This document shows, piece after piece, positions 29,055 through 38,016 of a stretch of DNA of 64,000 nucleotides. Made by a program: the position numbers and the translations under genes. This DNA is from Gammaproteobacteria bacterium (lineage in GTDB: Bacteria > Pseudomonadota > Gammaproteobacteria > Chromatiales > Chromatiaceae), in assembly GCA_011389885.1 (NCBI GenBank), contig JAABTK010000011.1, positions 1-64,000 on the forward strand, written 5' to 3'. Positions within the stretch are counted from its first letter, which is position 1. Each line of letters opens with the position of its first letter. The notes under the pieces were generated by a model. That model was not told the origin of the DNA, made no database searches, and was given only the letters and a program-made list of their open reading frames with translations.

Positions 29055-31328
29055 TTATTCCAGCAACCGATCCAGCCAATCGCCGATGCCCTGCTCGCGC
29101 GGTTTGATGTTGTAGAACACCGCAACCTCCCGCTCGCCGGCCTTGGTATGCAGTGTCAGGCGGTTTTGATAGCGGCCTTCGGCGAGGCCGACGGCATCCA
29201 GGGTGACCTTAATCTCGGTGACCCGCCCGTCGATACGGAAGGCGCTCAGGCCGATGCCCTCGCCATAGCGCTCCAGCTCGATATGACCAAATAGGTGGCC
29301 GCGACCGAGGGCGTAGATTTGCAGCGTCCGCTCCCGCCGCTCGCCCTCCTTCAGCGTCCCGAACACCAGGCTGCGCGGATGCACCTCCCATTGCGGCCTC
29401 TCCAGCTCCGGCAGCCAGAGCGCCAACAAGGCCTCTAGCTTGGCCGCGTCGCTCATATCCAGGGTCAGCAGCAATGGATCGAGCCGCGCCCGGTCCATTT
29501 GCCGCGTGCCCACCAGCCAAGCCCGCAACCAGCCCTTCTCCAATAGGTGCAGGCCGCGCTTCGTGTTGCGCTCGCTGGCCGCAATCCAGTGCGCCAAATC
29601 CCGGGCACGCGTGAAGCGCTGGTCTTCCACCGGAAAGGGGATGCGCGGCACGAAGTACCACAGGACGCAATAGGCGCCGAGGGCCGGCTTTTCAAAGTAG
29701 TCCTTGCGGGTGCGTTCCAAGAACCGCGCCATCGACGCCCATTGGTCGAACTCGGCGGCGCGAATCCACTCCTCCAGGGTGCGGTCAAACAGGAGCTTTT
29801 TCAGCCCGATCAACACCGGCCGCCCCACCTTGGCAAAGGCCGTCCCCAGCTCGGAAGGGTGGCGAATCAACTGGTTGTGGGCGATGCGCAGCGGCCGCGA
29901 CGGGGCCAGGGTGAACAGCAGCGCAGACAGGGCCGCCCTGCGGTTAGTCCCCAGGCGTTCGCGGATGCGGCGGATCTTCTGCAACAGCGGCTTGGTGCGC
30001 ACCCCGGCCAGCTTGCCCGCCTCGATCCAGGTCTCGATGGCGGCGTTGTCCCATAGCGAATAGAGCGGCTCGGGGTCGCGCGCCAACTGAGCGGCCAACG
30101 CCGGAATACCCTCCAGCAGGGTCCCGTCCTCCAGCCGCAGGGGCTGGCGCGGGTCCAGCAGCCAGCGCAGGCGCACCAGGCCCTGCTCCGGTCGGCGGGC
30201 GTATGCCTGCTCCAGGGCCTCGATGCGCTCGCCCAGCTCGCCGTCGAAATGATCGAACACCCAGCGCCGAATATCGCCGCGCAGGAATTGGCGCTCGGCG
30301 TCAAAGGCGTGCAGATTGGCCGCCAGCTCACACAGGGTGGTGGCGGCCGGAAAGCCGGGATAGGCCTGGCGAGCGCCGGGGGCGGCAGTCTGGCGCGGCA
30401 GCGGCGGATCCGCGCCTTCGGCCCAGTCGCGCACCTCGCGGATGCCCCAGCGGCTGCGCGGGTCGTAATGGATCAGGCCGCGCAGCAGGTTGCGAATGCG
30501 CCCCGAAATACCCTCGGGTATGGGCGCCCGGCCGCGCAGGTGGGCCACCAGGATGTCGTTGGGCGACAGGCCGGCAAAGGGCGAACGGCCAAGCAGCAGG
30601 TGCAACAGGGTCAGGCCCAGGGCGTAAAAATCCGTCTTGGTGCTCACCTGGTGGCCGTCCAGCAACTCCGGGGCGGCATAGTCCAGGGTAAGCTGGGCGG
30701 CGGTTTGGGTCACCCGCACCGGCAGCTCGCTTTGCTCCACATAGGAGCTGATGCCGAAGTCGCCTAGCTTCACCTGCGCCCGCGCCGGGGTGGCGAAGAA
30801 CAGGTTATTAGGCTTAATGTCACGATGGATGATGCCGCGGCGGTGGCAATAGTCGAGGCCGGCCAGCAGTTGGGGCAGGTAGCGGTGCAGCCCCGCCTCG
30901 TCCAGCGGCACGGCGTCGGACAAGGCCCCGCCCGAGCAGTGCTCCATCACCTCGAAAAAGCGCCCCTCCCAATTGCCGACCGCGAGCAGGCGCACGATAT
31001 GGGGATGGGCCAGGCCGCGCAACTCCGCCAGCACCCGCTTCTTGGGCTCCATAGAGCGGCGATAGAGCTTGACCGCCACCGTCTCGCCATCCGGCGCGGT
31101 GCAGCGATACACCTCGCCCTCGCCGGTGGACCCGCCCAAAGGCCCCTCCTCCACCCGATAGCCCTCCAGGATCAGGGCGCCGCGCCCGATGGCCTCCCCC
31201 GGCGGCGGCAAGCCCCTTTCATCAACCGCCGCCTCTGCATAGCGCAAGGTCACCGCCGCCGCAGGCGCATCCAACCAGCGGCGAGTCACGGCGATTAACG
31301 GAAAGCGGCGAGTAACGGGGGCGTTCAT
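29055..31328 (-). CDS. Serine/threonine protein kinase with large C-terminal extension
   Basis: 757 residues. The kinase domain (about 53-320) has the ATP lysine in ETVAVKLYR (K87), the catalytic loop IIHRDIKPNNLFF (D170), LGDFGIS (D190) and the APE-like YAAPELLDG. The following 430 residues match no family I know: an alpha-rich region, then a beta-rich end with LQIYALGRGHLFGHIELERY. No membrane span or PASTA repeats are seen, so it is probably cytoplasmic. It is isolated from other genes by repeats on both sides; substrates are unknown. Confidence 0.88.
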   Translation of the reverse strand: MNAPVTRRFPLIAVTRRWLDAPAAAVTLRYAEAAVDERGLPPPGEAIGRGALILEGYRVEEGPLGGSTGEGEVYRCTAPDGETVAVKLYRRSMEPKKRVLAELRGLAHPHIVRLLAVGNWEGRFFEVMEHCSGGALSDAVPLDEAGLHRYLPQLLAGLDYCHRRGIIHRDIKPNNLFFATPARAQVKLGDFGISSYVEQSELPVRVTQTAAQLTLDYAAPELLDGHQVSTKTDFYALGLTLLHLLLGRSPFAGLSPNDILVAHLRGRAPIPEGISGRIRNLLRGLIHYDPRSRWGIREVRDWAEGADPPLPRQTAAPGARQAYPGFPAATTLCELAANLHAFDAERQFLRGDIRRWVFDHFDGELGERIEALEQAYARRPEQGLVRLRWLLDPRQPLRLEDGTLLEGIPALAAQLARDPEPLYSLWDNAAIETWIEAGKLAGVRTKPLLQKIRRIRERLGTNRRAALSALLFTLAPSRPLRIAHNQLIRHPSELGTAFAKVGRPVLIGLKKLLFDRTLEEWIRAAEFDQWASMARFLERTRKDYFEKPALGAYCVLWYFVPRIPFPVEDQRFTRARDLAHWIAASERNTKRGLHLLEKGWLRAWLVGTRQMDRARLDPLLLTLDMSDAAKLEALLALWLPELERPQWEVHPRSLVFGTLKEGERRERTLQIYALGRGHLFGHIELERYGEGIGLSAFRIDGRVTEIKVTLDAVGLAEGRYQNRLTLHTKAGEREVAVFYNIKPREQGIGDWLDRLLE

Positions 31329-31417
31329 TGAGGGTCCGGGTCTAGGTTCACCAAAAATGCTGACAATAGCCCCGCTATGCTACCGCAGCTTGGCGCTGGT
31401 TGTGCGGCAAAATACAC

Positions 31418-31508
31418 AGCCCGGAGCCCGGACTTGAGTCCGGCATGGGCGCGGCCGGGGTCAAACTCGCGTTTGACACCCCAAGCCCCTCGTCGCCGCA
31501 CTGGGGCG
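31418..31508. repeat. 91-bp direct repeat, copy 1
   Basis: Begins AGCCCGGAGCCCGGACTTGA and ends CTCGTCGCCGCACTGGGGCG. It contains the palindrome GTCAAACTCGCGTTTGAC. An almost identical 91-base copy lies at 31657-31747. No ORF is credible in the 484-base gap. Confidence 0.85.
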
Positions 31509-31656
31509 CGGCGAGGCAAAATCACCGTGGGAGCGGATTGCATCCGCGATGATAGCGACGAATCGAGCGCATCCGTTAGGATCAAGCCGCTATCGCGGCT
31601 TATCGCGTTTAAAAAACGCCCCCGCCAACCGCATGGCCCTATATACCGGAGCCCAA

Positions 31657-31747
31657 AGCCCGGAGCCCGGACTTGAGTCCGGCATGGGCGCGGCCGGGGT
31701 CAAACTCGCGTTTGACACCCCAGGCCCCTCGTCGCCGCACTGGGGCG
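31657..31747. repeat. 91-bp direct repeat, copy 2
   Basis: Same as the copy at 31418-31508, with one visible change (CCAAGCCC to CCAGGCCC). The 150 bases between the copies have no ORF or RNA that I recognise. Confidence 0.85.
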
Positions 31748-31754
31748 TGCGGCC

Positions 31755-31816
31755 GAGAAATCCCTCCGCGCCCTCTGCGTTCCTAAGCGTTCCTAAGCGC
31801 CGCGCAGGCGGGCTAG
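31755..31816. repeat. Family C element, right end, copy 8
   Basis: AAATCCCTCCGCGCCCTCTG, CGTTCCTAAGCG (twice) and GCGCAGGCGGGCTAG. The terminal CTAG (31813-31816) contains the stop codon of the REC-EAL gene. Confidence 0.65.
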
Positions 31817-33000
31817 AGGCCCCAGCCCTCGACCCAGGTCGGAAAGGCCTCCGCGGGCATGGGTCTGGCGATGAAGTAGCCTTGGGCCAGATCGCAGCCC
31901 AACTCGGCCAGCAGGTCCCAGGTGGCCCGGTCCTCCACCCCTTCGGCCACGACCCGCATATCCAGCTCGTGGCCGAGCAGGATGCAGGTCTTGACGATGG
32001 ACCTGGCCTCGGGGTCCTCGATCATGTGGGCGACGAAGCTGCGGTCTATTTTCAGCTCCGAGAAGGGCGCGCGGTGGAGCTGGGAGAGGGAGGAGTAGCC
32101 GGTGCCGAAGTCGTCGATGGACAGGCCAAGCCCCTTTAGGCGCATGCGGGTGAGGATGTCCAGCGAGGTGACCAGCTCGCCCATGAGCGCGGTTTCGGTG
32201 AGTTCTAACACCAGGCCGTTAGGATCCAGGCGGTTGTCGGCCAACAGCGCCGCCAGTTGCTCGGGCAGGGTCAGGCTGGTGATGTCGCTGGCGGAAATGT
32301 TCACCGACAGGCAGGTCTCTAGCCCGGCGTCGCGCCAGGCCCGGTGTTGGCGCACGACCTGACCGATCACCCAATGGGTCAGGCTGCCGATCCGCCCGTT
32401 TCTCTCGGCCAAGGGGACGAAGCCATCCGGCAGCACCAGGCCTTGATGGGGGTGGCGCCAGCGCACCAGGGCCTCGGCCCCGGTCACGCGCGCGTCGGCA
32501 ATGGCGCACTGGGGTTGAAAATAGAGCACCAATTGATCTTCGAGGATGGCCCGATCGAGTTCCGCCAAGGTCAGGCCGCTGCCGACCTCACACCCCGCCG
32601 CCCAACGCCCCTTGCCGCCGGTGTCGGCATAGGCGCGCAGCAGACCCCGAAACTCGTTCACGGCCACCGGCTTTTTCAGCGCCGCCAGGATCTCCAGCCG
32701 ATGCTCCTCACCCAGGGTCTGGGCGGCGTGCAATACGCCGCTGTGGGTGCCGCTGACCAGGATCAGCGCCGGCGAGTCTTTCAATTCGGCCAGCCGTCGC
32801 ATCACCTCAATGCCGTCCATATCGGGCATGTGCAGGTCCAGCACCAGGATGGCCCCGGGCTCGAACGCGCTCACATCCTCGAACAGCCGGGCCGCCGCGG
32901 TATAGCCCCTAGGGCTGAGCCCTTCGGCCGCCGCCACATCGGCCAGCAGGGCCACCAATTCGGGCTCGTCGTCGAGCAGATAGATGGGCGTCGACTTCAT
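31813..33000 (-). CDS. Response regulator with EAL domain (putative c-di-GMP phosphodiesterase)
   Basis: 395 residues. An N-terminal receiver domain (1-125) has the acidic pocket LDDEPE and phosphorylation site D55 in LVLDLHMPDMDG. The EAL domain (about 145-390) has TGAEALVRWRHPHQG (EAL at 176-178), LVLELTETAL, IDDFGTGYSSLSQL and SFVAHM, so metal-binding and catalytic residues appear to be kept. It should hydrolyse c-di-GMP to pGpG when phosphorylated. Its start overlaps the end of the hybrid kinase by four bases, so that kinase is the likely partner. The stop codon is in the CTAG end of a family C element. Confidence 0.92.
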   Translation of the reverse strand: MKSTPIYLLDDEPELVALLADVAAAEGLSPRGYTAAARLFEDVSAFEPGAILVLDLHMPDMDGIEVMRRLAELKDSPALILVSGTHSGVLHAAQTLGEEHRLEILAALKKPVAVNEFRGLLRAYADTGGKGRWAAGCEVGSGLTLAELDRAILEDQLVLYFQPQCAIADARVTGAEALVRWRHPHQGLVLPDGFVPLAERNGRIGSLTHWVIGQVVRQHRAWRDAGLETCLSVNISASDITSLTLPEQLAALLADNRLDPNGLVLELTETALMGELVTSLDILTRMRLKGLGLSIDDFGTGYSSLSQLHRAPFSELKIDRSFVAHMIEDPEARSIVKTCILLGHELDMRVVAEGVEDRATWDLLAELGCDLAQGYFIARPMPAEAFPTWVEGWGL

Positions 33001-36000
33001 GCGTCACCCTTGGTCTCAGGGCCGGGGCCTGCGGCGGCGCCCAGGGTTTGCTCGATCAGCAGATCCTTGCCCGCGCAGGCGGCGCCATAAGCGCGATCCA
33101 TGCCGGTGATATGCTCCAGCCACCACTCGCCCAGAAAGGCCGCCCATTCGGCGGCGCTCAACTCGCCCCGCGCCATGGCCCGGCGGCGCTTCCCCATCTC
33201 TTTGCGCATCAGGTTGTGGACCTGCCGATGATTGCCCAAGCCGCCATAGCCGCAAGCGGCCATGACCGCCTCCTCCCGCGCAAAGTGCTCCTGAGTGAAG
33301 GCCCAAAGCCGCTCCAGGGCCTCGCGGCAGGCATCGTCGCGGCCCTCGGCCGCGGCGCGGCGGCTCGCGACGAGCCAGTCGAACAGGCGTCGATGATCGG
33401 CATCCATGGCCGCCACCCCGGTACACAAGGCGTCGCTCCAGGCCAAGGGTGCGGCCATACCCGGTTCGGCGGGGGTGGCGAACGAAGACTCCGGCCCTTG
33501 ATCCAGCAACCGCCGCACCCGCCGGGCCAGCTCCGCCCGCTGGTACGGCTTGCTCAGCAAATTGGCGTTAAACCGCGCCTGGCCGTTGCGCGCCGCCGCC
33601 TGCTTGGTATAGCCCGAGGTCAGCAGGACCTTAAGTTCGGGCCGCAGCGCGGTGGCCTGCTGGGCCAGCTCATAGCCATTGAGGCCGCCGGGCATTACCA
33701 CATCGGTGAACAGCAGTGCGACATCGGGGACCCGCACCAATTGCTCCAGCGCATCCGCGCCGTTGCGGGCGCTCAGCGCCCGATAGCCGAGCCCCTGCAG
33801 GAAGCCCTGGGCCAGTTGCGCCAGCTCGGGCTCGTCATCCACCACGAGAATGGTCTCGCACCCCCGCGGCAGCGGGGCCTCGTGCGCTTGCGCCGGGGCC
33901 GGGGTTTGCGGCGATGCCGCGGCGTCGCAACGGGGCAGGTAGAGCCTGAACGTGGCCCCCACCCCGGCCTCGGAATAGACCTGCACAGACCCCCCGGAGC
34001 GCTTGGCGAAGCCATAGACCATGGCCAGCCCCAGGCCGGTGCCCTGGCCGTGGGGCTTGCGGGTGAAGAAGGGCTCAAACACCTTGTCCTGATCCTTACC
34101 CGGAATGCCGATGCCGGTGTCGCTGACCACCAACATCACATATTCACCGACTTGGGCCCCCGGGTTGAGCCGGCAATAGGCCGCATCCAGCTCGTGGTTA
34201 ACCGCCTCCAGGGTCAGCCGGCCGCCCTCCGGCATGGCGTCGCGCGCATTCAAAACCAGGTTCAACAGCGCGTCCTTAAAGTCCCCCGGATCAATGCGAA
34301 CGGGCCACAGGTCGGCCGCGAAATGCTGCTCGACCTCCACCGCAGGGGTCAGCGAACGGGCGATCAAGGCCTCCATATCCGCCACCAGCCGGTCGATTCG
34401 CACCACCTCCAAACGCTCCGGGTGCTCACGCGAAAAACCGAGCAATTGCTTGGTCAAGGTCGCCGCCCGCTCGCCGGCCTGGCTAATCGAGCGCACGCGC
34501 CTTTGCGCCGCATGATCGGGGCCGAGTTGCAACCCGAGCAGGTCCAGGTGGCCGAGGATAATACCCAGCAGGTTATTGAAATCGTGGGCGATGCCGCCCG
34601 TAAGCAGGCCGATGGCCTCCATCTTTTGCGCCTTGCGCAAGGCCCGCTCGACCTTCCTTTGCTCGGTAATATCGTGCCCCGCCACCAACAGCCCCGTCAC
34701 TTGGCCCGAGGCGTCTTCAATGGCCTTGTCGTACCAGGCGATCTCGCGCCGCCCGCCGTCCTTGGTCAGGATGGGGTTTACGACGCCGTGGACCCGACTG
34801 CCGCCCAAGGCCTGTTCAAAACGGCCCTGAATCTCCGGCCGCAGATCAGCCGGAAGAAAGGCGCTAAACCAATCCTTGCCGCGCACCTCCGCCTCGGCAT
34901 AGCCGGAAACCTCTTCCATAAAGTGATTGATCCGCTGAATCCGCCCCTGCGTATCCAGCACCAGGATAATCGCCTGGGCCGTATCCAATAACCCGTCGGC
35001 AAAGTCGCGCTCCGCACGCAGGCGCTCCTCCGCCTCCACCCGCAGCCTAACCTCCCGGTGCAGCCGCCGGTTCCAGATCAGGGTGGCCGACAACAGCAGC
35101 AAGAGCCCGCCGCCGAGCCAAAACAGCTGCCGATAATCGACCCTTTCGAGGTACTGCACCCGCGCCCAGTCTTGATCGATTCGGTTCGCCTCCTGGGCCG
35201 AAGTGGCGCGCACCGCCTTCTGAATAATCGAGCCCAGCAGGGGCGCCTCTTGCGGCAAAAACAGGATCAGATCGACGAAAAAAGGCGTCGTACCCACCAC
35301 CCGCAGCCCTTTGGCCTCCAGCTCGCGCTGGCGGCTGCGGACCAGTTTCAGCGGCGCCAGAAAGGCCGCAAAACGGCCCTCCGCGACCGCTTGCAGGCCG
35401 GCGCTCAGGTCGGCGACCTCAACCAAGTCCAGCCGCGGGTGATGCCGCGGCAGCTCTTGGGCATAGCCATAGCCCCCGAGCATGCCGACCGCTCGGCCTT
35501 CCAGGCTATTTAGGTCTTCCGTCAACAGCTGACTCGCACCGCCCACGATCACCAAGTGATCATGCACCAGTACGCCGTCGGCGTGAAACGCCCCCCCAAG
35601 CTCCAGATCCGTCGCCTCGCCCGCCACCAACACCGGCCCCTCGGCGCCCGCGGTGCGGAGGGCCTGCCGCACATCGGGGGCGGTCACCGGCTCGAAGCTC
35701 AGCCCCGTCTTCGCCGCGATCAGATCGACGTAATCGGCCAATATCCCGGTAAAACGCCCCTCGGCGTCGAAACCGCCATAGGGCAGGCGGTCCACCAGGC
35801 TGAAAAAGGGAATCGCCGAATGCTCGGCGATCCACCGCCTCTCCTCATCGGTCAAATACAGCGGCTGCTCCACAAAACGATAGTCGGAATGCAGCCCCAG
35901 CCATTTGCTGCGAATCGCCGTATAGGTCCCATCGACGATCAGCCTTGAGAGCCCCTCGTTGAGCATCGCAAGGCGATCCTTTTCGCCCTCCGGCACCGCA

Positions 36001-36671
36001 AAGCAAAAGTCCTGATCAAACCCCGTAACGCGGGCGCGCACCTCCAGCCCGGAAAAATCCAGCTCATCAATCAGCCGCGCGGCCACCAGCTCCTGCATCA
36101 ACACCGCATCCGCTTCGCCCTGTTGCAGCAGACTCAGCGCCTCGGCAAAGGTGGCGGTGCGCGTCACCGCGCCCAGACCCTGCCGCAGCGCGTACTCCTC
36201 GGCATTGTCGCCGCGCATCACCGCCACCGTTCGCCCGCGCAGATCCTCCTCGGTGCGGATTCGCCCATCCTCACGCCGCACCACAATAGCGCCGCGCAAG
36301 GTCAAATAGGGGACACTGAAATCGAACAGCGGCTCCCGCTCCGGCGTGCGCCCCACCAAGGGCAACACATCCAGCGCCCCGGCGGCCAGATCCTCGCGCA
36401 TCTCATACCAAGGCCGCACCTCAAAAACCACCCGCCGCCCCATAGCCTCCGCCGCGGCCCGCAACAGCTCCACCGCCAGGCCATCGGCCTCACCCGCGGC
36501 CCCGGCAAACGACAGCGGCGAATAAAAGGGCTCGGCCGCAGAGCGCCAGACCGGCGACTCCTCGGCCGACCACGCCGCCAGCGGCGGCAGCACAAGCAAC
36601 AGGCACAGCACCGCCCCCACCCCTCGGCGGCCGACCCGACGCCTTCTCTGCCGACACCCTTTCATGCCCAC
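32997..36671 (-). CDS. Hybrid sensor histidine kinase with two periplasmic binding domains and C-terminal hemerythrin
   Basis: 1224 residues. A signal segment (about 15-35) precedes two SBP_bac_3-type venus-flytrap domains (about 42-262 and 280-500), as in BvgS. A membrane span follows (LFWLGGGLLLLLSATLIWN, about 513-531), then PAS (about 550-670), HisKA with GGIAHDFNNLLG (phospho-His near 695), HATPase (VVSDTGIGIPGKDQDKVFEP; GQGTGLGLAMVYG), a receiver domain (ILVVDDEPE; TDVVMPGG, Asp near 991) and a hemerythrin domain (about 1070-1200; MDADHRRLF, HFAREEAV, NHRQVH, EHITGMDR). It probably integrates amino-acid-like ligand and O2 or redox signals. The EAL protein downstream and the single-domain regulator upstream complete the module. 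Confidence 0.9.
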   Translation of the reverse strand: MGMKGCRQRRRRVGRRGVGAVLCLLLVLPPLAAWSAEESPVWRSAAEPFYSPLSFAGAAGEADGLAVELLRAAAEAMGRRVVFEVRPWYEMREDLAAGALDVLPLVGRTPEREPLFDFSVPYLTLRGAIVVRREDGRIRTEEDLRGRTVAVMRGDNAEEYALRQGLGAVTRTATFAEALSLLQQGEADAVLMQELVAARLIDELDFSGLEVRARVTGFDQDFCFAVPEGEKDRLAMLNEGLSRLIVDGTYTAIRSKWLGLHSDYRFVEQPLYLTDEERRWIAEHSAIPFFSLVDRLPYGGFDAEGRFTGILADYVDLIAAKTGLSFEPVTAPDVRQALRTAGAEGPVLVAGEATDLELGGAFHADGVLVHDHLVIVGGASQLLTEDLNSLEGRAVGMLGGYGYAQELPRHHPRLDLVEVADLSAGLQAVAEGRFAAFLAPLKLVRSRQRELEAKGLRVVGTTPFFVDLILFLPQEAPLLGSIIQKAVRATSAQEANRIDQDWARVQYLERVDYRQLFWLGGGLLLLLSATLIWNRRLHREVRLRVEAEERLRAERDFADGLLDTAQAIILVLDTQGRIQRINHFMEEVSGYAEAEVRGKDWFSAFLPADLRPEIQGRFEQALGGSRVHGVVNPILTKDGGRREIAWYDKAIEDASGQVTGLLVAGHDITEQRKVERALRKAQKMEAIGLLTGGIAHDFNNLLGIILGHLDLLGLQLGPDHAAQRRVRSISQAGERAATLTKQLLGFSREHPERLEVVRIDRLVADMEALIARSLTPAVEVEQHFAADLWPVRIDPGDFKDALLNLVLNARDAMPEGGRLTLEAVNHELDAAYCRLNPGAQVGEYVMLVVSDTGIGIPGKDQDKVFEPFFTRKPHGQGTGLGLAMVYGFAKRSGGSVQVYSEAGVGATFRLYLPRCDAAASPQTPAPAQAHEAPLPRGCETILVVDDEPELAQLAQGFLQGLGYRALSARNGADALEQLVRVPDVALLFTDVVMPGGLNGYELAQQATALRPELKVLLTSGYTKQAAARNGQARFNANLLSKPYQRAELARRVRRLLDQGPESSFATPAEPGMAAPLAWSDALCTGVAAMDADHRRLFDWLVASRRAAAEGRDDACREALERLWAFTQEHFAREEAVMAACGYGGLGNHRQVHNLMRKEMGKRRRAMARGELSAAEWAAFLGEWWLEHITGMDRAYGAACAGKDLLIEQTLGAAAGPGPETKGDA

Positions 36672-36695
36672 CCCCCGCGCTCTTGATTTGCCGCG

Positions 36696-37124
36696 CTAAA
36701 CAGAATCCGCGTCGCCGGCGCCCGCCGCAGGCTCGCCCGCGCACCAGGCCGCCGCCCGCTCCAACAAGGCCTGTAACTCGGGCAAACGAAACGGCTTTTG
36801 AATCTTGCCGATATACGACAGCCCATAGCCCTTGGCAATCGCCTCGGCCGTCGGCAGATGCCGCCCATCAAAGCCGCTCATCAGCACCACGCCCATCTCG
36901 GCCCCCTCCCCGGCCAGCTCCTCGATCATCTCAATCGCGTCCTGCTCCGGCATGCACACATCGCTAAACACCACGTCCGGCTCTCGCCTAGCGCGCAGCG
37001 CCTTGAACTCCCGCACACTAGTCGCCAACGCGGCCTCAAAGCCGACCAGCTCCGCCACCTCCTGCACCAGGGCGGCGACCTCCAGCTCATCATCAATTAC
37101 GATCATAAAGGGTTTATTACACAT
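36696..37124 (-). CDS. Single-domain response regulator
   Basis: 142 residues, one receiver domain: VIDDELEVAALVQEV, phosphorylation site D55 in VVFSDVCMPEQDA, VVLMSGFDGRHL and the conserved lysine in YIGKIQKPFRLPEL. No output domain; the last 20 residues are Ala/Gly-rich. It lies 24 bases upstream of the hybrid kinase gene in the same direction, so it may be a phosphate shuttle or sink for that kinase. Confidence 0.9.
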   Translation of the reverse strand: MCNKPFMIVIDDELEVAALVQEVAELVGFEAALATSVREFKALRARREPDVVFSDVCMPEQDAIEMIEELAGEGAEMGVVLMSGFDGRHLPTAEAIAKGYGLSYIGKIQKPFRLPELQALLERAAAWCAGEPAAGAGDADSV

Positions 37125-37458
37125 AACACGCCTCAGTCACTGTTCTGTAATCCTCCCTGATTCATACGCTCAACCCCAATCTAACACAACCGCTCATTTT
37201 GGCGAACTACCGCTTGATTTATCCGTAAAAACGCGCCGGCATGCGCAAAACACGGGGCCCACACGAGGCCATCACCCGCCGGCCCCAGGGGATTGCAGGA
37301 ACAACGCCCCCGGAATGTCGCGGCTCGGCGCGCCTTGGTCAGGCGACGCCGAGGCCGCGTGCCGGTGGCGATGCGAGCGACAGGCGTGGTACATTCTAAC
37401 GCTTTTACTAGATTTGAAACCCTGAGTTTACGGAAGGCGGGGCAGTCGAGGAAGGGTC
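37125..37458. other. Gap between the response regulator and brxF; no gene seen
   Basis: 334 bases separate two divergent transcription units, so promoters for both must lie here. The small frames in it are not gene-like. TGGTACATTCTAACG near 37391 could be a -10 region for the BREX operon, but no good -35 accompanies it, so I make no promoter call. Confidence 0.5.
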
Positions 37459-37935
37459 ATGGCGGGAAACATACACCACAAGATCAAGCAATCCATGCAC
37501 ACCGCTGAAGGCCTGTATCACCGCCTGGTGCTGCTGGCGGGTGAGACCGGCTCCGGCAAGACCGGCGTCCTGCGGGATATTGCCGAGGAGTTCGGCTCAC
37601 CCGTGGTCAACGTCAACCTGGCGCTATCAGGCGAACTGCTTGAGCTGACGGCCAAGCAGCGGTCACTGCGGCTGCCGGCAATCCTCGCCCGCATCGCGGA
37701 CCAGGCCCACCCACCCGTGATCCTGGATAATCTCGAAATCCTCTTCGACAAGGACCTCCAGCAGGACCCCTTGCGCCTGCTGCAGGGCCTTTCGAGGAAC
37801 CGCACCGTGGTGGCTTCATGGAACGGAACCCTGACCGCCGGGCGGCTTTTCTACGCCCAAACCGGCCATCCCGAATACCGCAGCTATGACTCGGTTGATG
37901 CCCTGATAGTAGACACAGAGGAGAACCGCGAATGA
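37459..37935 (+). CDS. brxF: BREX-3 P-loop protein BrxF
   Basis: 158 residues, start preceded by GAGGAAGGG. It has Walker A LLAGETGSGKTGVLRDIAEE and Walker B PPVILDNLEILFDKD, and the short length of the BrxF ATPase that opens type 3 BREX operons. BREX blocks phage replication and marks host DNA by PglX methylation; BrxF's own step is unknown. Its last codons (ENRE) and stop TGA lie inside a palindromic element (GAACCGCGAATGA), so the native C-terminus may have been replaced. Confidence 0.88.
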   Translation: MAGNIHHKIKQSMHTAEGLYHRLVLLAGETGSGKTGVLRDIAEEFGSPVVNVNLALSGELLELTAKQRSLRLPAILARIADQAHPPVILDNLEILFDKDLQQDPLRLLQGLSRNRTVVASWNGTLTAGRLFYAQTGHPEYRSYDSVDALIVDTEENRE

Positions 37936-38003
37936 ACACCAATGCCTATTTACGCCCCGGACCGGCATAACCATGCGGGTTGATTCGTGACTATTCGTGG
38001 TTC
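37923..38003. repeat. Palindromic element, family R, copy R1 (between brxF and brxC)
   Basis: Left arm GAACCGCGAATGAACACCAA; right arm GATTCGTGACTATTCGTGGT plus TC. The arms are inverted copies. It covers the end of brxF and most of the gap to brxC. Confidence 0.8.
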
Positions 38004-38016
38004 AAAAGGAGCTTTC

